In this document: piece by piece, positions 11,615 through 24,046 of the stretch
How the letters are laid out: each line of letters starts with the position of its first letter
How positions within the stretch are numbered: the stretch's first letter is position 1
Assembly: GCF_022581195.2 (NCBI RefSeq)
Contig: NC_061463.1
Location: 6,820,001 to 6,884,000, forward strand
Length of the DNA: 64,000 bases
Direction of reading: 5' to 3'
Source of the DNA: Helicoverpa zea
Taxonomy: Eukaryota > Arthropoda > Insecta > Lepidoptera > Noctuidae
Position numbers and translations under genes: made by a program
The notes under the pieces: generated by a model
The model's database searches: none
Told to the model about the DNA's origin: nothing
Seen by the model: the letters and a program-made list of their open reading frames with translations, nothing else

Positions 11615-14600
11615 AGGATTATACCTATTTATATTATTTAACAAAGAGGCATGTTGCCTTCATCAAACCCGCGATCCGCTATCAATGTGGGTCGTCAGAA
11701 CATCGGTGGTCAAAGGTCCCTCGAACCAAAGACAATGCATTATGATATCGAACATTTCGAAATCTGAAATTTTCATTTGAATTCTGGAACATAGTAAAAG
11801 TTGGCCTAACAAAGTTCGTAAAAGTGTATGGGAAATTTAAAGATCAAAATTAGAAAATGTCACTCACTGAATCAAATAAATATCTTGTCCGTCGCTTATC
11901 TTACTACCATTTAATCATCCTCTTTAACGCGCTTATAATACTATCAAAGCCAATTCAGAGACTCAGAAAGTATAGATAGAGTGCAAAAGGTAAATCCAGG
12001 CAACCCATATTAGGTTTTCAATACAAAGTTGTAAATTGTCCACTCTTTTGAAATATAATTATTATCTAATAACTTATGTAAATACGTGACGCATTTATCT
12101 AAAATAAATCCCTTTTGTAATAGGTATTTGTTAAATATTTTGGCTTATATATTGATTCCAAACACAAAATACAATTGTTTGTTTTGTGCAATCAATCAAT
12201 TTGTGTTCACATGCACCGCAAACTTATCATATAGTAAAAGCCAACGCTGCTGACGTTCCTTCTATTTCCACACGTAGAACAAAAGCATAGCGTTCTTTTT
12301 GATATGTTTATAAGATAAGCACATTTTCTTCAAGATGTGGCATCGGATGACAAAGTACGTGCAAAGAATGCAACCTCGTGCGTCACAGGCTAACAATGAA
12401 CCTGTAACTGAAGAGACACGTGTTAACGTCCATTAGCCGTGTCTAAGATAATTCTAACAAGTCATTGATACCGACTGAGATTAAAAGGATTTTACCTACG
12501 ACTTGTTCTCGTCAAACGTTTTGGCATCACAGAACATTGCGGGAATCGCTGCTCAGAAACCATGTTTTGGTATCTTTGGCAGAGATACGAAAGTGTAATA
12601 AGCTATGGAGCCTTATGAAGCAATTATTTTCCTGAAACATATTGAAGAACCTCTTTCAATTTTCAGCAAAAAAAATAGTTGTAAAGATATTTTTTCTAAG
12701 TGCCCCACATACAGTAAAATTTAAATAAAAAGAAGCCTTCGAAAACTTTCAAAGAACACAAAAATCTAAGCCAATAGGTACAATTCATCGAGCATAATCG
12801 AAATAGGTAACCGAATTATGTCAATGCGGAATTCCGATGGCCTTAAAAACTTAAAAGCTTGCTTTGATGTCGCAATACAAAGCACCCAATACAGAAACAG
12901 GGTCAAATTCTCAAATGTCGAAATAAATAACTGGCGGGAACTTTTTTTCAGTTTCCCTATGTCATTGACCGATAAAAGTCAATTACCTATGCTCCCAATA
13001 AATGGGGCAGAAAAGTTTGGATACCCTAAGGTAAAGCCCGCTATCTAATGGCGAGGCATCATTAACTTGAAAAGGAAAAATAAAGCAACCGGCAATAGAA
13101 AACAATTATTTTTTTGTTTAATAAATAAAAACGGAAAAGAATTTTCTGGGTCAGAAATTAAACTAAGGTTCAATAATTTGTTATTTTCCTTATGAAAAGC
13201 ACCAGTGAACAACTCATATGGCGACAAGCGCGCATCAGTAGAGGAGTTAGTTGCGAGAACTTAGTTGCATATTGAGTTACTTTAACGAAGAAGTGCACGA
13301 TCTTGAGGTTGTTCGTTCAGAACTATGTAGGTACGACCTTCGTGAAAGCGCCCAGAACTAGGTGCAACCACACACCGCGGCGGCGGAGGCTAAAGTTTGT
13401 TGTAACTTATTTCTTACAACTATAGGGAAGCTACAGTATCCCCAGGTAACATAGACTATATTATATTCGGATACGGGAAGTAGTTTCCACGGGATACGAG
13501 TAAAACAGCAAGTATAATATAATACTATTACTTATTAATCCTTGAAACAAAGATAGGCCCTTCATCGAAGGCACGTGAAACGTATTTAACAAGCTTCCTG
13601 GAAGTCACTTGAACAGAAAGGCTTAAAAGGCTTTTAAGTTCGACGTAATAAATAGCATCTAAAGCTAATAATACAACAACGTGGAACATTTTGAGGTTTG
13701 AACTCAAATAAATAGAACGGGATACGGTTGATGAACTTCCATTAAGATACGAGTTGTCAACTGTAAATATAAAACTTTCTTAATCTTTGTCTGATGGGGT
13801 TACCGTGAAACACAAAAGGGTTCAAGCAAACATACGGGTCACTCAGTAAAAAGTCACAGGCCTATCCACTTTTTTTCCCCATCCGGGTAAGAGAAAGTAG
13901 CTCTCTCAGGAAGATGGTGAAACCGCTTTTGGAAGTTACTTAGAAATACCTGTATAACGTTCATGTCCTCAGTATCCAAATAAAGGACGGTTTTTACAAG
14001 TAACTGTGTCAAACATTACAATAAGACTAAAAGTTGAAACAACAAAGGCTTTCGATAATTCTCGCACATAATTATTTTTCTTGGAACTCAAAGATCGTTT
14101 TTCTCCTCTCTTCTCTTGGATATCCTGTCTTTGCCAGGGAGTTTAAGAGGTCATTGACACTATCACAAGAATATCTACACGTAAGGAGGATATCACGAAA
14201 CTTTATAAACTTTGCCTCTTTGAATTCACGGGGTTCCAGTATTTGATAAAACTTTGTTCTTAATTACCCGCCAGGATGTGGCACGCTGTTGTTTCTACGG
14301 ATACTATCTTTAATAACGTACTAAGGTTAAGGGCCAATTATTCAATGTTCAGTTAACTTCTATCTGAAGAACAAATATGGAGGTTGGGCATATTTTACTA
14401 TCTGTACAAAAGCAGTCAAAACGTATAACGTCAAACATATTTTTTTCAGATAAAAGTTATCTGGCAATCGAAAAATCGATCTTAAATCCATTTATTGATA
14501 GTCTAGGAATTACATACATTAATTATATTGTTTTCAACGTAACTATAATTATATTCGATAACCGTACAAAAATACCACAAGTATTTTAGTAACGATATTA

Positions 14601-14826
14601 TAAGCTATTTAATACAAATATCTCAACAACATAAAGGTTGTAAAGAGTCAAGGGATGTCATATACACATAGCGAGCTTTATTCACAGAGCGCATCAATCA
14701 TCCTTTTGAACAACTTTATCAGATGTCACTTGCTTACAAAAACCTTCAGCCAGTCAAACGGCTAAAGTAACACTTGATACTGGGTCATTGACTGTACCTT
14801 TAACATAAGTACTTACAAATAATATA
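11615..14826. other. Intergenic DNA without recognisable features
   Basis: AT-rich sequence between the RLE LINE and a Helitron relic. The open frames are 60-76 codons and have no recognisable motif. No intact terminal repeats, tRNA-like boxes or splice-bounded coding stretch stood out. Confidence 0.5.
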
Positions 14827-15017
14827 CTAGCTGTATTCCCGCGGTTTCACCCGCGTCCCGGGGGAACCTCTTCCGGTACTCAGATAAAATATAGTCTGTG
14901 TTACTAGGAAAGTGTGTAGCTTTCCAACTGTGAAAGAATTTTGCAAATCGCTTCTGTAGTTTCGGAACCTGTAGAGCACAAACAATGAAAAACATGTTTC
15001 CTCTTTATTATGATAGA
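14827..15017 (-). mobile_element. Non-autonomous Helitron
   Basis: Read on the minus strand the element starts TCTATCATAATAAAG directly after an A. It ends with a GC-rich hairpin region (CCGCGGGAATACAG vicinity) and CTAG followed by T. TC at the 5' end, CTRR at the 3' end and insertion between A and T are the Helitron hallmarks. The body resembles the copies at 36983-37177 and 30290-30480. Confidence 0.65.
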
Positions 15018-16290
15018 TTCCATGGTTCACTGAATAAACAGAGTGAACTACTAGTTCCTCAGCTATCATCCAAATTAAGAATTATAAATAAAAAATGCTT
15101 CCCGATGGTAGAAAGTTTCAAAAACTCGGACTTTGAATCTCCTAAGCCCTCGCTAATGTAGGTACGAAACAACGAACATAAAATGTAAATGTATTCCTTC
15201 AGCACGTCACGCCAATCTAGTTGACGCACTTTATTTAATCTTCAGTGGAAATGTACCAAATACTACTTCAAAATATCACTTAAACTTGGTTTGAAACAAA
15301 ATTATATACGATGCCTGCATTAGGTTAGGTCTATGAGACCATTTTTATTGTTGAACTTGACGGTAAAATCATAATAACTCAATTAATTCTAAAAATATAC
15401 TTACAAGTATGTACTGTAGTTAACATCCCAATTGAATCTTACCTCTATAGGTCTATCGTATTTAACATACTCTATGAGATCGTGAAAAGAGCTGTGTCCG
15501 CCTCTAATGTGGACGCCTCAACGTGACCACGACCGCTCTGCCAAGAGCGAATCAACAGAGAAGAAGATACTTTAGCTAATACATCAGTTCTATGAAGTAT
15601 AAGCATCCAATGCATTTTTTCTTTATTAGTTGCAGTTTCACAGTTATACAACGAGTATGATTTTATTTTAGTCAGATTATGCAAAGTGATCACCAAATTC
15701 ATAAAGTTATTTCCTCAGGACATGAGTGAAACTGTGAAACTATGGGAAATAGTAACATAAAATCAACCTGTAGAACACGAGTAACACGTTCACTTTATCT
15801 GTTTTCAGTTCAATAAGGGTACGGGTAGGTGTACCGTGTAAGCTGGTACCATTAATAAAAGATCTGTCTGTGAAAGTCAAGGCCACTCGGTCGGTGACTT
15901 CTCGCCTCGAAAGTACGAATATATTTGTACATCTCGAGGAGGAAATATTTGCTTTAAGTAATGAAAGTGTGCTTAGTAAGTAGCCTGAAATTTTATCCAA
16001 TTTGTCCAATCTACCTTTCGGAGTGGCAAAAATGTTTAAGTCATTATTTTTTTAAAAGAATATGCTTTTTATTTACTAACCAGTGTCCATCCGCGGTTTC
16101 ACAGTCGTACCGGGAAGAAACTACTTTACTTTACCCCAAATATATTAAATAATGCTTATACATTATTCCGATATTATATAAGTTACATTACTGCCAAGTT
16201 TCACCAACATTCGTTCAATAGTTTTTGCGCGAGTTATTTACCAACTATGTACCTCATAGGTACATAATTGGTTGGTACCCTGCGATAGGC

Positions 16291-16322
<32 letters not shown>

Positions 16323-18189
16323 TACCTATTTCTTTCATAAGTCAGAAAAGTCGTATGTGGAACTTTTCAATGTAGGTAAACCTTTTCAGACATATCAAAC
16401 ACTGGGAAATGAACCGTGATTACTTATGGTATACAAAATTCTCGAGTTCATTGACTGTTTCGTTTGAATGAAAATTCACGACACAACATATGAACAAATT
16501 GAACCTTCGTCCAAAAAGGTTTGTAATTTCCTACATGTGGGTATATATGAAGCTGAATTCGCATGCCAATGACCGCGCCAGTGGACGCTGCGTCCTGAGA
16601 TACGAGCATGAAATATTGCTTTCTTTCATACATTCCCCGATATTCAATACCCCTGATTCATAACCGACGATCGTTCCCCTACATATTTTTCATAATCATA
16701 TCGCATTTTGAAATACACACTATTTACTCGTATTTATTATATGTTCAGATTTTTTTTTTGCAAATGTCTTGCGCATAATCCTTACTATATAAGTTCCTTT
16801 GATTCATCAGTTTCATGAATTAGGAGCACTGGGTGGTTTCCTGAATTTCTTCGAAGGAACAAAAAACAATGTTTTGCAATCGTTATATTTGTAAGACATA
16901 AATTGCATTTCACAATATCACTTTTTATTGTACTCGCATGTTTTTATATAGGTATTTCATCATCTCAGTCATAAGATCATTGATTTCCAAGAGAACAGGG
17001 ACCGTAGGAAGAATGTATAGATGCTTATGTGACAACATAGTTGTTGTAATTTCATGTCATATACCTAGGGAGAAAACTCCCTCATTACTGTTCATTATGT
17101 AACGTTTCTACATTCGTTTATTAGGTTTATTTTAGCAGATTGGTCCTCTCAATAACATTGACACCCCGCTGGTAGCATCGGGCCATACAAGCCAGTGATA
17201 TGCCCTCACAAACAAGCGCCGTGTCGGCTATTTACGGCTCCCTCGGTCCAATTTAGGGTGTACTGACTTATAATTTAACAAATTACCACGTAATACTGAG
17301 GTCGGCCTGTTGTCATAGACAGAGATGTCTGACAGGACCGTCGAGTCTAGAAACACAAAGTTGTAACGATAAGATTAAGAGATATTTAAAAAAAAAACAA
17401 GATTATGTCCACGATATCTATATCCGCGGTATTTTTGGCATTATCTTGATATGTTATGACTGGCAGGTTGCCACGTCAGGCTAGCATTTTTGTGTAGCGA
17501 CAGGAACTATTCAGCGGTAGTTTAAGTTACCACAGATAATATGTATGTATGTATCTGTTAATGTTGGTTCACCTGTAATTGGCAACTGTGTAAGCCAACC
17601 TGTAATCCTTTTATTTTGTCAATTTAAACACAGAAGCTGTTGGTGTTCCTTTTACTAATAAATGAATAACTATGTAATAATTGCATTTGTGCAGACACCA
17701 ATGTGCCCAGACTCTCACAGTCGAGTTTCTGATGGGACAGAAATCCGACTCTTCTGAGACAGATCACGTCAGCTCAGGATGTAACAATATCAAAGGTAAC
17801 TAATCGCCATGAAAATTGGTAGTTGTATGTAGTTCTGATGACAATACAATAATATCGTCATGTCGAAAAGATCCGATGATGCAGCCGGAAGATATTAAGT
17901 TGAAATTCATGATGGAACATCATAACTGTGTTATGCTTGTTATAAAAGTAAAGATATTTAGTTTGACCACGATTAAGCTTTCCATTTATAAGGGCATATT
18001 TTTCTCGTGTTTTTTTTTAATTATTAATTTATTTAGATAAATAAAATAAAGGGATGGATCAGACCTCGTACATTTTACGGGGGACTTGGTGGGTCAGAAG
18101 AGTCTAATAATCGTCCAGGAAACAGAAAGGACTAGCCCGAGCGAAGAAGACATTCCACAAAACTTATCGTGTCCCAGTAATTTTAATCG
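15018..18189. other. Intergenic DNA; only a (GAT)n microsatellite noted
   Basis: No recognisable gene. A perfect GAT/ATG trinucleotide run of about ten units lies at about 16290-16322. A weak Helitron-like fragment with 'ccgcggtttcac' is at about 16090. Short frames such as 17816-18040 have no family signature. Confidence 0.5.
16290..16322. repeat. (GAT)n microsatellite
   Basis: An uninterrupted trinucleotide run following 'taggc', about ten units, in non-coding DNA. Confidence 0.9.
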
Positions 18190-18253
18190 TACTTCCTACT
18201 TTCCTACTTCCTACTTATATCCTACTTTCTACTTATATCCTACTTTCTACTTA
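18190..18253 (+). repeat. Minisatellite of Helitron 5'-end-like units
   Basis: Roughly 15-17-bp units of the form 'tatcctactttctact' are repeated several times immediately upstream of the Helitron that starts at 18254 with TCCTACTTATATT. The repeat unit closely resembles the terminal sequence of that Helitron. Confidence 0.7.
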
Positions 18254-18439
18254 TCCTACTTATATTATAAATGTAAAGGTTTGTGAGAATATATGGATGT
18301 TTGTTTGTTATTCAATCACGCAAAAACGGCTGGACCGATTTGATTGAAATTTGGTATGTAGATAGGTGATGCCCTGGATTAACACATAGGCTACTTTTTA
18401 TCAACGCACCGCGCGGGCGAAGACGCTGCCGGAAGCTAG
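18254..18439 (+). mobile_element. Non-autonomous Helitron
   Basis: Starts with TC after A (TCCTACTTATATTATAAATG) and ends GGAAGCTAG followed by T. The internal block 'cgcaaaaacggctggaccga' and 'ggattaacacataggctac' is shared with the two copies in a UQCRC2 intron at 44897-45302. The last bases before CTAG are GC-rich and can pair as the 3' hairpin. It encodes nothing, so it would depend on an autonomous Rep/Hel element elsewhere. Confidence 0.8.
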
Positions 18440-18850
18440 TAGAATATAAGCAAGTTGAATTTAATTTCGAATGTATGGTACAATTTTTTTATAAATTCTT
18501 CGTGTCTCTACGACACATGAAATGAGTAAGTAATTTACTCTTGCGAAACATTTACTCTTGCCTATGATTCAGTGTTCTTATCCGTTTTATGTAAGTCAAA
18601 CAACAAAATCAATGTTCATAATGTGTGAAACACACAACAAAATAGTGCAATTTTACTTCACGTTTAATGCTAATGAGTGCATCTAAAGAACAATATACAT
18701 AGATAGGTAAGGTATTACACTTCAAATAAAACCATGCTTGTATATCAACAAGTCAACAAAAACTAAACTCTTTATTTTAACATTTACAACTTATTAAATC
18801 TATTACATCGTATGCCATTTTTTCAATAGTAATTTTCGAAATAAATAGTA

Positions 18851-18856
18851 TTTATT
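18851..18856 (-). terminator. Candidate polyadenylation signal of GGH
   Basis: TTTATT on the plus strand reads AATAAA on the minus strand, about 20 bases downstream of the GGH stop codon at 18877-18879. Other AATAAA-like sites lie a little farther downstream, so this is the nearest candidate and not a proven site. Confidence 0.45.
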
Positions 18857-18876
18857 TATATTTCCGTAATTTGTCG

Positions 18877-21800
18877 TTACGCACTAGTGCCTCTTGGTTC
18901 GAAGAAATAGCATTGATGATAAGCGCTACCCAAGACGCCTGTAAAACGAGGTTCGTAGTTATATATCAAGTATTGGTTTTCCTCAGCCTGGCTTGCGAAT
19001 TGATGCAAACTCTTTCTGCATTCCTTCACGAAAAAGTCCATGAAATAACGGTTTGTTTTCACCGCGGATAATGAATGAGCATAATTCTTCGACAGCTTCC
19101 ATTCGAAGGAACTTTTCTCAGGATGAAACTGTACACCGTAGAAAGGATACCTGAAATAAGATAAATTATTGTCTGAACAAACTATTAGTAGTACCTTCCT
19201 GATACCGCTTTCTGTAAATAATGAACATAATATATAATATTAAGATTTTACGCCAAACTTGAATTTCCCCATGACCTCAGATAAATGGATAGCAGGAAAT
19301 TAATTTTCGCTGCATGAAATAATCTTATCGGGCTCTTTATTAAATAATGCTTAAGAAAACATAGTAATGCTAATGTTAATTAATATTATCATTAATCAAT
19401 TTATGATTTGACATTATAAGGAAACATAATCCATTACGATAACAATTTTCAGCCGTGCCAACCAAAGGGGGGAACGCGGAAGGGGCATCAAAATTTTACT
19501 AACTGCATCCTAGTTTTCTTTATAGGTACCCTTTAGTCGTCAGAGCCTAAAACTTCCACTGCTGATTGGGATTTACCCATACCCGCCGCGCTTACCATGC
19601 CCGCCGCGCTTAGCGCTTTGGTGAGCTGTGTGGGATATGTTTTTACCTTCGGAGATGCTACTGCCCGTCACCGAGCAAAGCATTTAATATGCTATTTGAA
19701 TCAACGTGTTGGTTATACCGCCACTAATCGGTCAGAGCCTCGTCAGTTTTTCAACAAAGTGTACCGTGGGCTGGTGAGGTTGGCTAAATAAACAAACCAA
19801 TTTATTACCTGGTGTGTTCGACAGTGGCGATGAACTTGACTCCATAGTCGTCGAATGAATGGGAGGTGACTCGCCAGTCATTTGTCAAATTGTAAGATAT
19901 CAGGTTCTAGAAGAAAAAATAACGTCTTAATTTTACTTGTACATATGTAGAAAGAAAGAAGGAAGAAAATACATTATATTTGTTTGACATGTTTTATATT
20001 AAAATATTGTAATAAGTAGTCCAAAGGTATAAGGAATTTTTGCCCCTTACTTCTTCCGGTAAATAGGAATTAAGGAAGAATGAGCTTTTATTATTCCATG
20101 TGCGTAAAGGTGTTAGTTACCTGCCTTATTTGAATACTTAAATAATTTTAAGTATTCAAATAATATAATAAATTTAAACAGTATTATAAGAGGTTTTTAG
20201 AGTAATTCTACTCTCAAAACTTAAACTCAAATTTATTTATTGCAAACATACCTAGGTCATAAGTACATAAGACATGATGAAGCATACCTATGTACATATG
20301 AATATCATCCTCCGAGCCTTTTCCCAACTATGTTGGGGTCGGCTTCCAGTCTAACCGGATTCAGCTGAGTACCAGTGCTTTACAAGAAGCGACTGCCTAT
20401 CTGACCTCCTCAACCCAGTTACCCGGGCAACCCGATACCCCTTGGTTAGACTGGTGTCAGACTTACTGGCTTCTGACTACCCGTAACGACTGCCAAGGAT
20501 GTTCAATGACAGCCGGGACCTACAGTTTAACGTGCCATCCGAAACACAGTCATTGGTGTCTAAGATATACTTACCTACATACGAATACCTACTAGATACG
20601 AATTGTCGCGATATTGTACTCGTAAAGTGCTTACATCAAAATAAATATGATGCTAATTTATGTGTTAAGCAGAAAGCAGTAGTTTAGAACTATGTGAGAT
20701 AAATTCTACGTAAAGGTAAACTGCCTTCACCATTATGATGAAAGCTAGAACTAGTTCTAACCAAACACAAGAGGATACGACTAAGTTAAGCCGCATGTGG
20801 CCGGCTGAATCTGGCTTTAGCCCGTTAGAACTAGATGTAGCGGCATTTCAGGCTTTGGTAACATATCTACATTATTTATTCCAACACCTAACCCCGTCAC
20901 TCTACATACCTCATCTATGATGCAGAACTGATGAGCATTTACTGTGACATTTTCGTTTTCCAAAACCTTTGTAACTTGTTCGGGTGCTTCTCTGAACATC
21001 TTACTGGATTGGTAATCTGCAAGCATAAATATATAACTTAGAATATGAATGCTCCTACGTCAAATCCTTAGATGCTTAATCCTTAGATTACTGAAGAGTT
21101 TTTTTTTTATTCATAGAATGATGGAAAATCTGTCAGAAATCGGATTAATATTAATGTAGTATTTTAATTACGCGTAAAAATATTGCTGACCACAAAACCA
21201 CAGTGAATTCTATCCCGACCTTACTGGTCAGTTGTTACAAGATAAAAATCCTAATACTAATCTTGGTAATTATTTAGGTCATGCAAAAAAAATGAAGACC
21301 TTTACTCACCATCAGTAAAATCAAGAGGAATATTGCCATAAGAATAGCACCTGATCCTGTTCTCTGGGTATCCTCGGCCTGAAGCCAAGATGATGAGCAA
21401 TTCGAAACCGAGACAGGTGCCAAATATGGGGAAATAGTCGCCAGCGTCGTTCATTTCTTGAGCAATTTCGTATATATGCTGACCAGCGTCGGCGTAGCCA
21501 TCCGATTGGTTGAAGTACGTAGCTCCGCCGGGAATCAGAACGCTGCAATAATAAACGGCGGAATGTATGATAAATAAATTATACTCCTTTTCTAACAGGT
21601 TCAAACATAACTATTATACGATGTTCCATCATTAAATTCTTTCTAGTTCAAATCTACCGGCTCCATTATCATGTGATCATAGTTAGTTCGACAGTATCTT
21701 ATATAGCTGCCAATTTTCATAACGCTACGATCCTTGGAAGATGGTTAAATTATAGAGTTACCTACCTTAGATGCCCCTACATGCCTAGTTACGTACTGGT

Positions 21801-22935
21801 CGACGTAGGTAATATAGGCGTGTGAAAAATGTATTATTAATTAAATTAATGTAATATGAAACAATCAAAAATAGGATACCTAATGTTTTTTGTATAAATT
21901 ATTTGCACTTAGTAAATCTGTACCTATTTATTAATATCATCGTAATTGTATTTTCTGTATAATTCTTGTCGGACAGTCGGATAATTTCCTTGTCAACCGT
22001 ACGTGACATAAATAATAATATCCGTTAGCGATAGACCATGTATTGTTTCCCGTTATGCTATCTAACCAACAATTACTCATACCTAGTTACATGACTAACT
22101 TCAGTAACAATATTCGGGATAGTTAGCAACAAGTTAATAAAACATGTGTTAATAAACTATAGAACTAACATGAGAACCAATTTAGAAAAAATATCTAGCG
22201 CTCGATTGTGATGAAACTATGGTACCACCTGTATTATTCTTCTTATCAATACTATATCTAAGTCCATGAAGGTTGATCTGGCTAAAATGTGTGTTTAGAT
22301 AGGTTTATCGACGAACTTACCCGTTCAATTTGCCCATCAGTTCCTCATAGTAAGCACGATCTTTTCCAATTCTGTAACATTATTTCACATCAAATAAATG
22401 AAACGTATAAACAATTGAAAAATTCTTTTTCCGAATATTTATAACTAGCGACCCGCCCAGGCTTCGCACGGGTGCAATGCTGATACTAAACATTCTACAC
22501 TATTTCATGGTTGTAATTATGCATATAAACCTTCCTCTTTAATCACTTAATCTATTTTAAAAACCGCATGAAAATCGGTTGCGTAGTTTTAAAGATTAAA
22601 GCTTACAAAGGGACAGAAAAAGCGACTTTGTTTTTTTGTATGCTATGTAGTGATTACGTTACTCACAGAATAGGAACAACTCTAGCTCCCGAAGCTTCCA
22701 CGTCCTTGACATACGATGCGGCGATATAGCTGGTGTAATTCTCCTCCGGGTACTTGGTGTGCAGGTACATGGACTGTTCCTGCGACAACACGCCGATGAT
22801 CGGACGGTCGTTCACCACGGGGAAGTCATCAGTCCTCACCACCGTGGCACCTTCGCAGTGCAACAAATACACGACCGTCAACAGCACAGCCCCCTTCATG
22901 ATCAGCGTCACGCTCAAACTGTCTACTGCACTCAT
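18877..22935 (-). CDS. GGH: Gamma-glutamyl hydrolase (folylpoly-gamma-glutamate hydrolase)
   Basis: Six minus-strand exons: 22667-22935, 22321-22371, 21310-21542, 20910-21016, 19809-19906 and 18877-19150. All have GT-AG borders and matching phases, giving about 343 residues. The family is a lysosomal or secreted cysteine hydrolase that trims polyglutamate from folates, with a class I glutamine-amidotransferase fold. The nucleophile sits in FGTCLGFELL (Cys about 150), the catalytic histidine in GVQFHPEKSSFEW (His about 262), and the fold signature is RPIIGVLSQE near the N terminus. A hydrophobic signal peptide MKGAVLLTVVYLLHCEGA follows a second Met at 22899. That Met may be the true start, since the upstream Met adds 12 non-hydrophobic residues. 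Intron 1 carries a minus-strand Helitron and the fourth intron a SINE. The motifs and full-length frame leave little doubt. Confidence 0.95.
20308..20578 (-). repeat. 5'-truncated SINE, minus orientation
   Basis: On the minus strand the element ends with 'ggctcggaggatgatatt'. It carries the same blocks as the full SINE at 62721-63082, including 'gtcagaagccagtaagtc', 'gggtatcgggttgcccgg' and 'aagccgaccccaacatag'. The tRNA-like head is missing. The imperfect direct repeats CATATGAATATC and CATACGAATACC beside the two ends may be an aged target-site duplication. It lies inside a GGH intron. Confidence 0.8.
22445..22653 (-). mobile_element. Non-autonomous Helitron in GGH intron 1
   Basis: Minus-strand reading starts TCACTACATAGCATAC after an A and ends GGCGGGTCGCTAG followed by T, fulfilling the TC...CTAG rule and the A|T insertion site. 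The body includes 'aaccgattttcatgcggttt', a block I have the impression of seeing often in moth introns. It differs from the other Helitrons here, so at least two families are present. Confidence 0.6.
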
Positions 22936-23744
22936 CCACCTAAAATTTATTTGAATTCACACATATCTGTTATCAGCCAAATCGCTGTTATAGTTTAGTG
23001 GTTCGTTCAATACGTAATATCAGATAAGAAATACTCAATCAAAGAAATCTTTGTAGTTGCCGACTTAATTTAAAGCAGCTTTCATTTTGCATTAATAAGT
23101 ATACAAAAAACACTATGTTGATTTGTGTATAGTCTCAAATAATAACTAACCTCAACAACATAATATTGACACCATCGTTAACTAAGCAAACTATGATGTT
23201 TTGAAGCACTGTGCGCGCGCGCATCTGATTTATAATAAACTTGTGGTCTAAAAATAATGCTCTCCTACAATGTGTCTAATACACGTGATTGAGAGACAAA
23301 GATAAATATGTATATTGTTTCAAATTCTTCGCTAAAAAACAAATTTTAATTACCTATACATTTAATTGCCTCAAACAAATCCTGGTTAAGAAACAAATAA
23401 CTAAACTGATAGCAACCGATTATTATCAGAATATAATTAACAAATTGGCTAAGTGCTCATTATCTTAACTACTTGTTAGTGTTCATATCGAACTCCTTAA
23501 AATGATAAATCAATATCGATCACCGGCTGTTAAAATGCAAGAAATAGTGTGCATTGTTTATCGATGCGGGGATCTTAGTATGTCATAAAAAAATATCTCG
23601 GTTGGTACTCCGTCCATCGAAAAAAAAAGCCCTTTGAGCCGTTTGTTACGACTGTCATTGCACCGTATATTTACGTTAGGCAGTCGTTAAGGTAATCAGA
23701 ATAAAGAAAACGTTACAGGTGTTACAACCAGTCTTATGAAGTGT

Positions 23745-24034
23745 TTGTTACAGCCTTTTTATCGTCCCACTGCTGGGCACAGGCCTCTTCTCACACGGAG
23801 AAGGATTGAGCATTAATCACCACGCTTGCTCGATGCGGGTTGGTGATTTCAGACTAATAGTCCAGGTTTCCTCGAGATGTTTTCCTTCACCTTTTTATCA
23901 GCCATTGGTGTCTAAGATATACTTAGAAAGTACATACAAACTTAGAAAAGTTGCATTGGTACTTGCCTGACCTGGATTCGAACCCGCGCCCTCATACTCG
24001 GAGGTTGGTTCTTTGCCCACTAGGCCACCACGAC
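23745..24034 (-). repeat. tRNA-headed SINE with 12-bp target-site duplication
   Basis: The element is flanked by exact repeats CTTATGAAGTGT at 23733-23744 and 24035-24046. Read on the minus strand it begins GTCGTGGTGGCCTAGTGGG (A-box-like). It then has GGGTTCGAATCC (a pol III B box) and continues through a body shared with the SINE at 62721. It then switches to a different tail containing 'cccagcagtgggacgataaa'. Exact flanking repeats indicate a fairly recent insertion. Confidence 0.92.
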
Positions 24035-24046
24035 CTTATGAAGTGT

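Noticed and set aside
23990..24034. A tRNA gene from the B box GGGTTCGAATCC
   Set aside because: The acceptor stem does not form and the sequence continues as a dispersed repeat with target duplications; it is a SINE head. The same applies at 30955-31016, 36930-36973 and 62721-62795.
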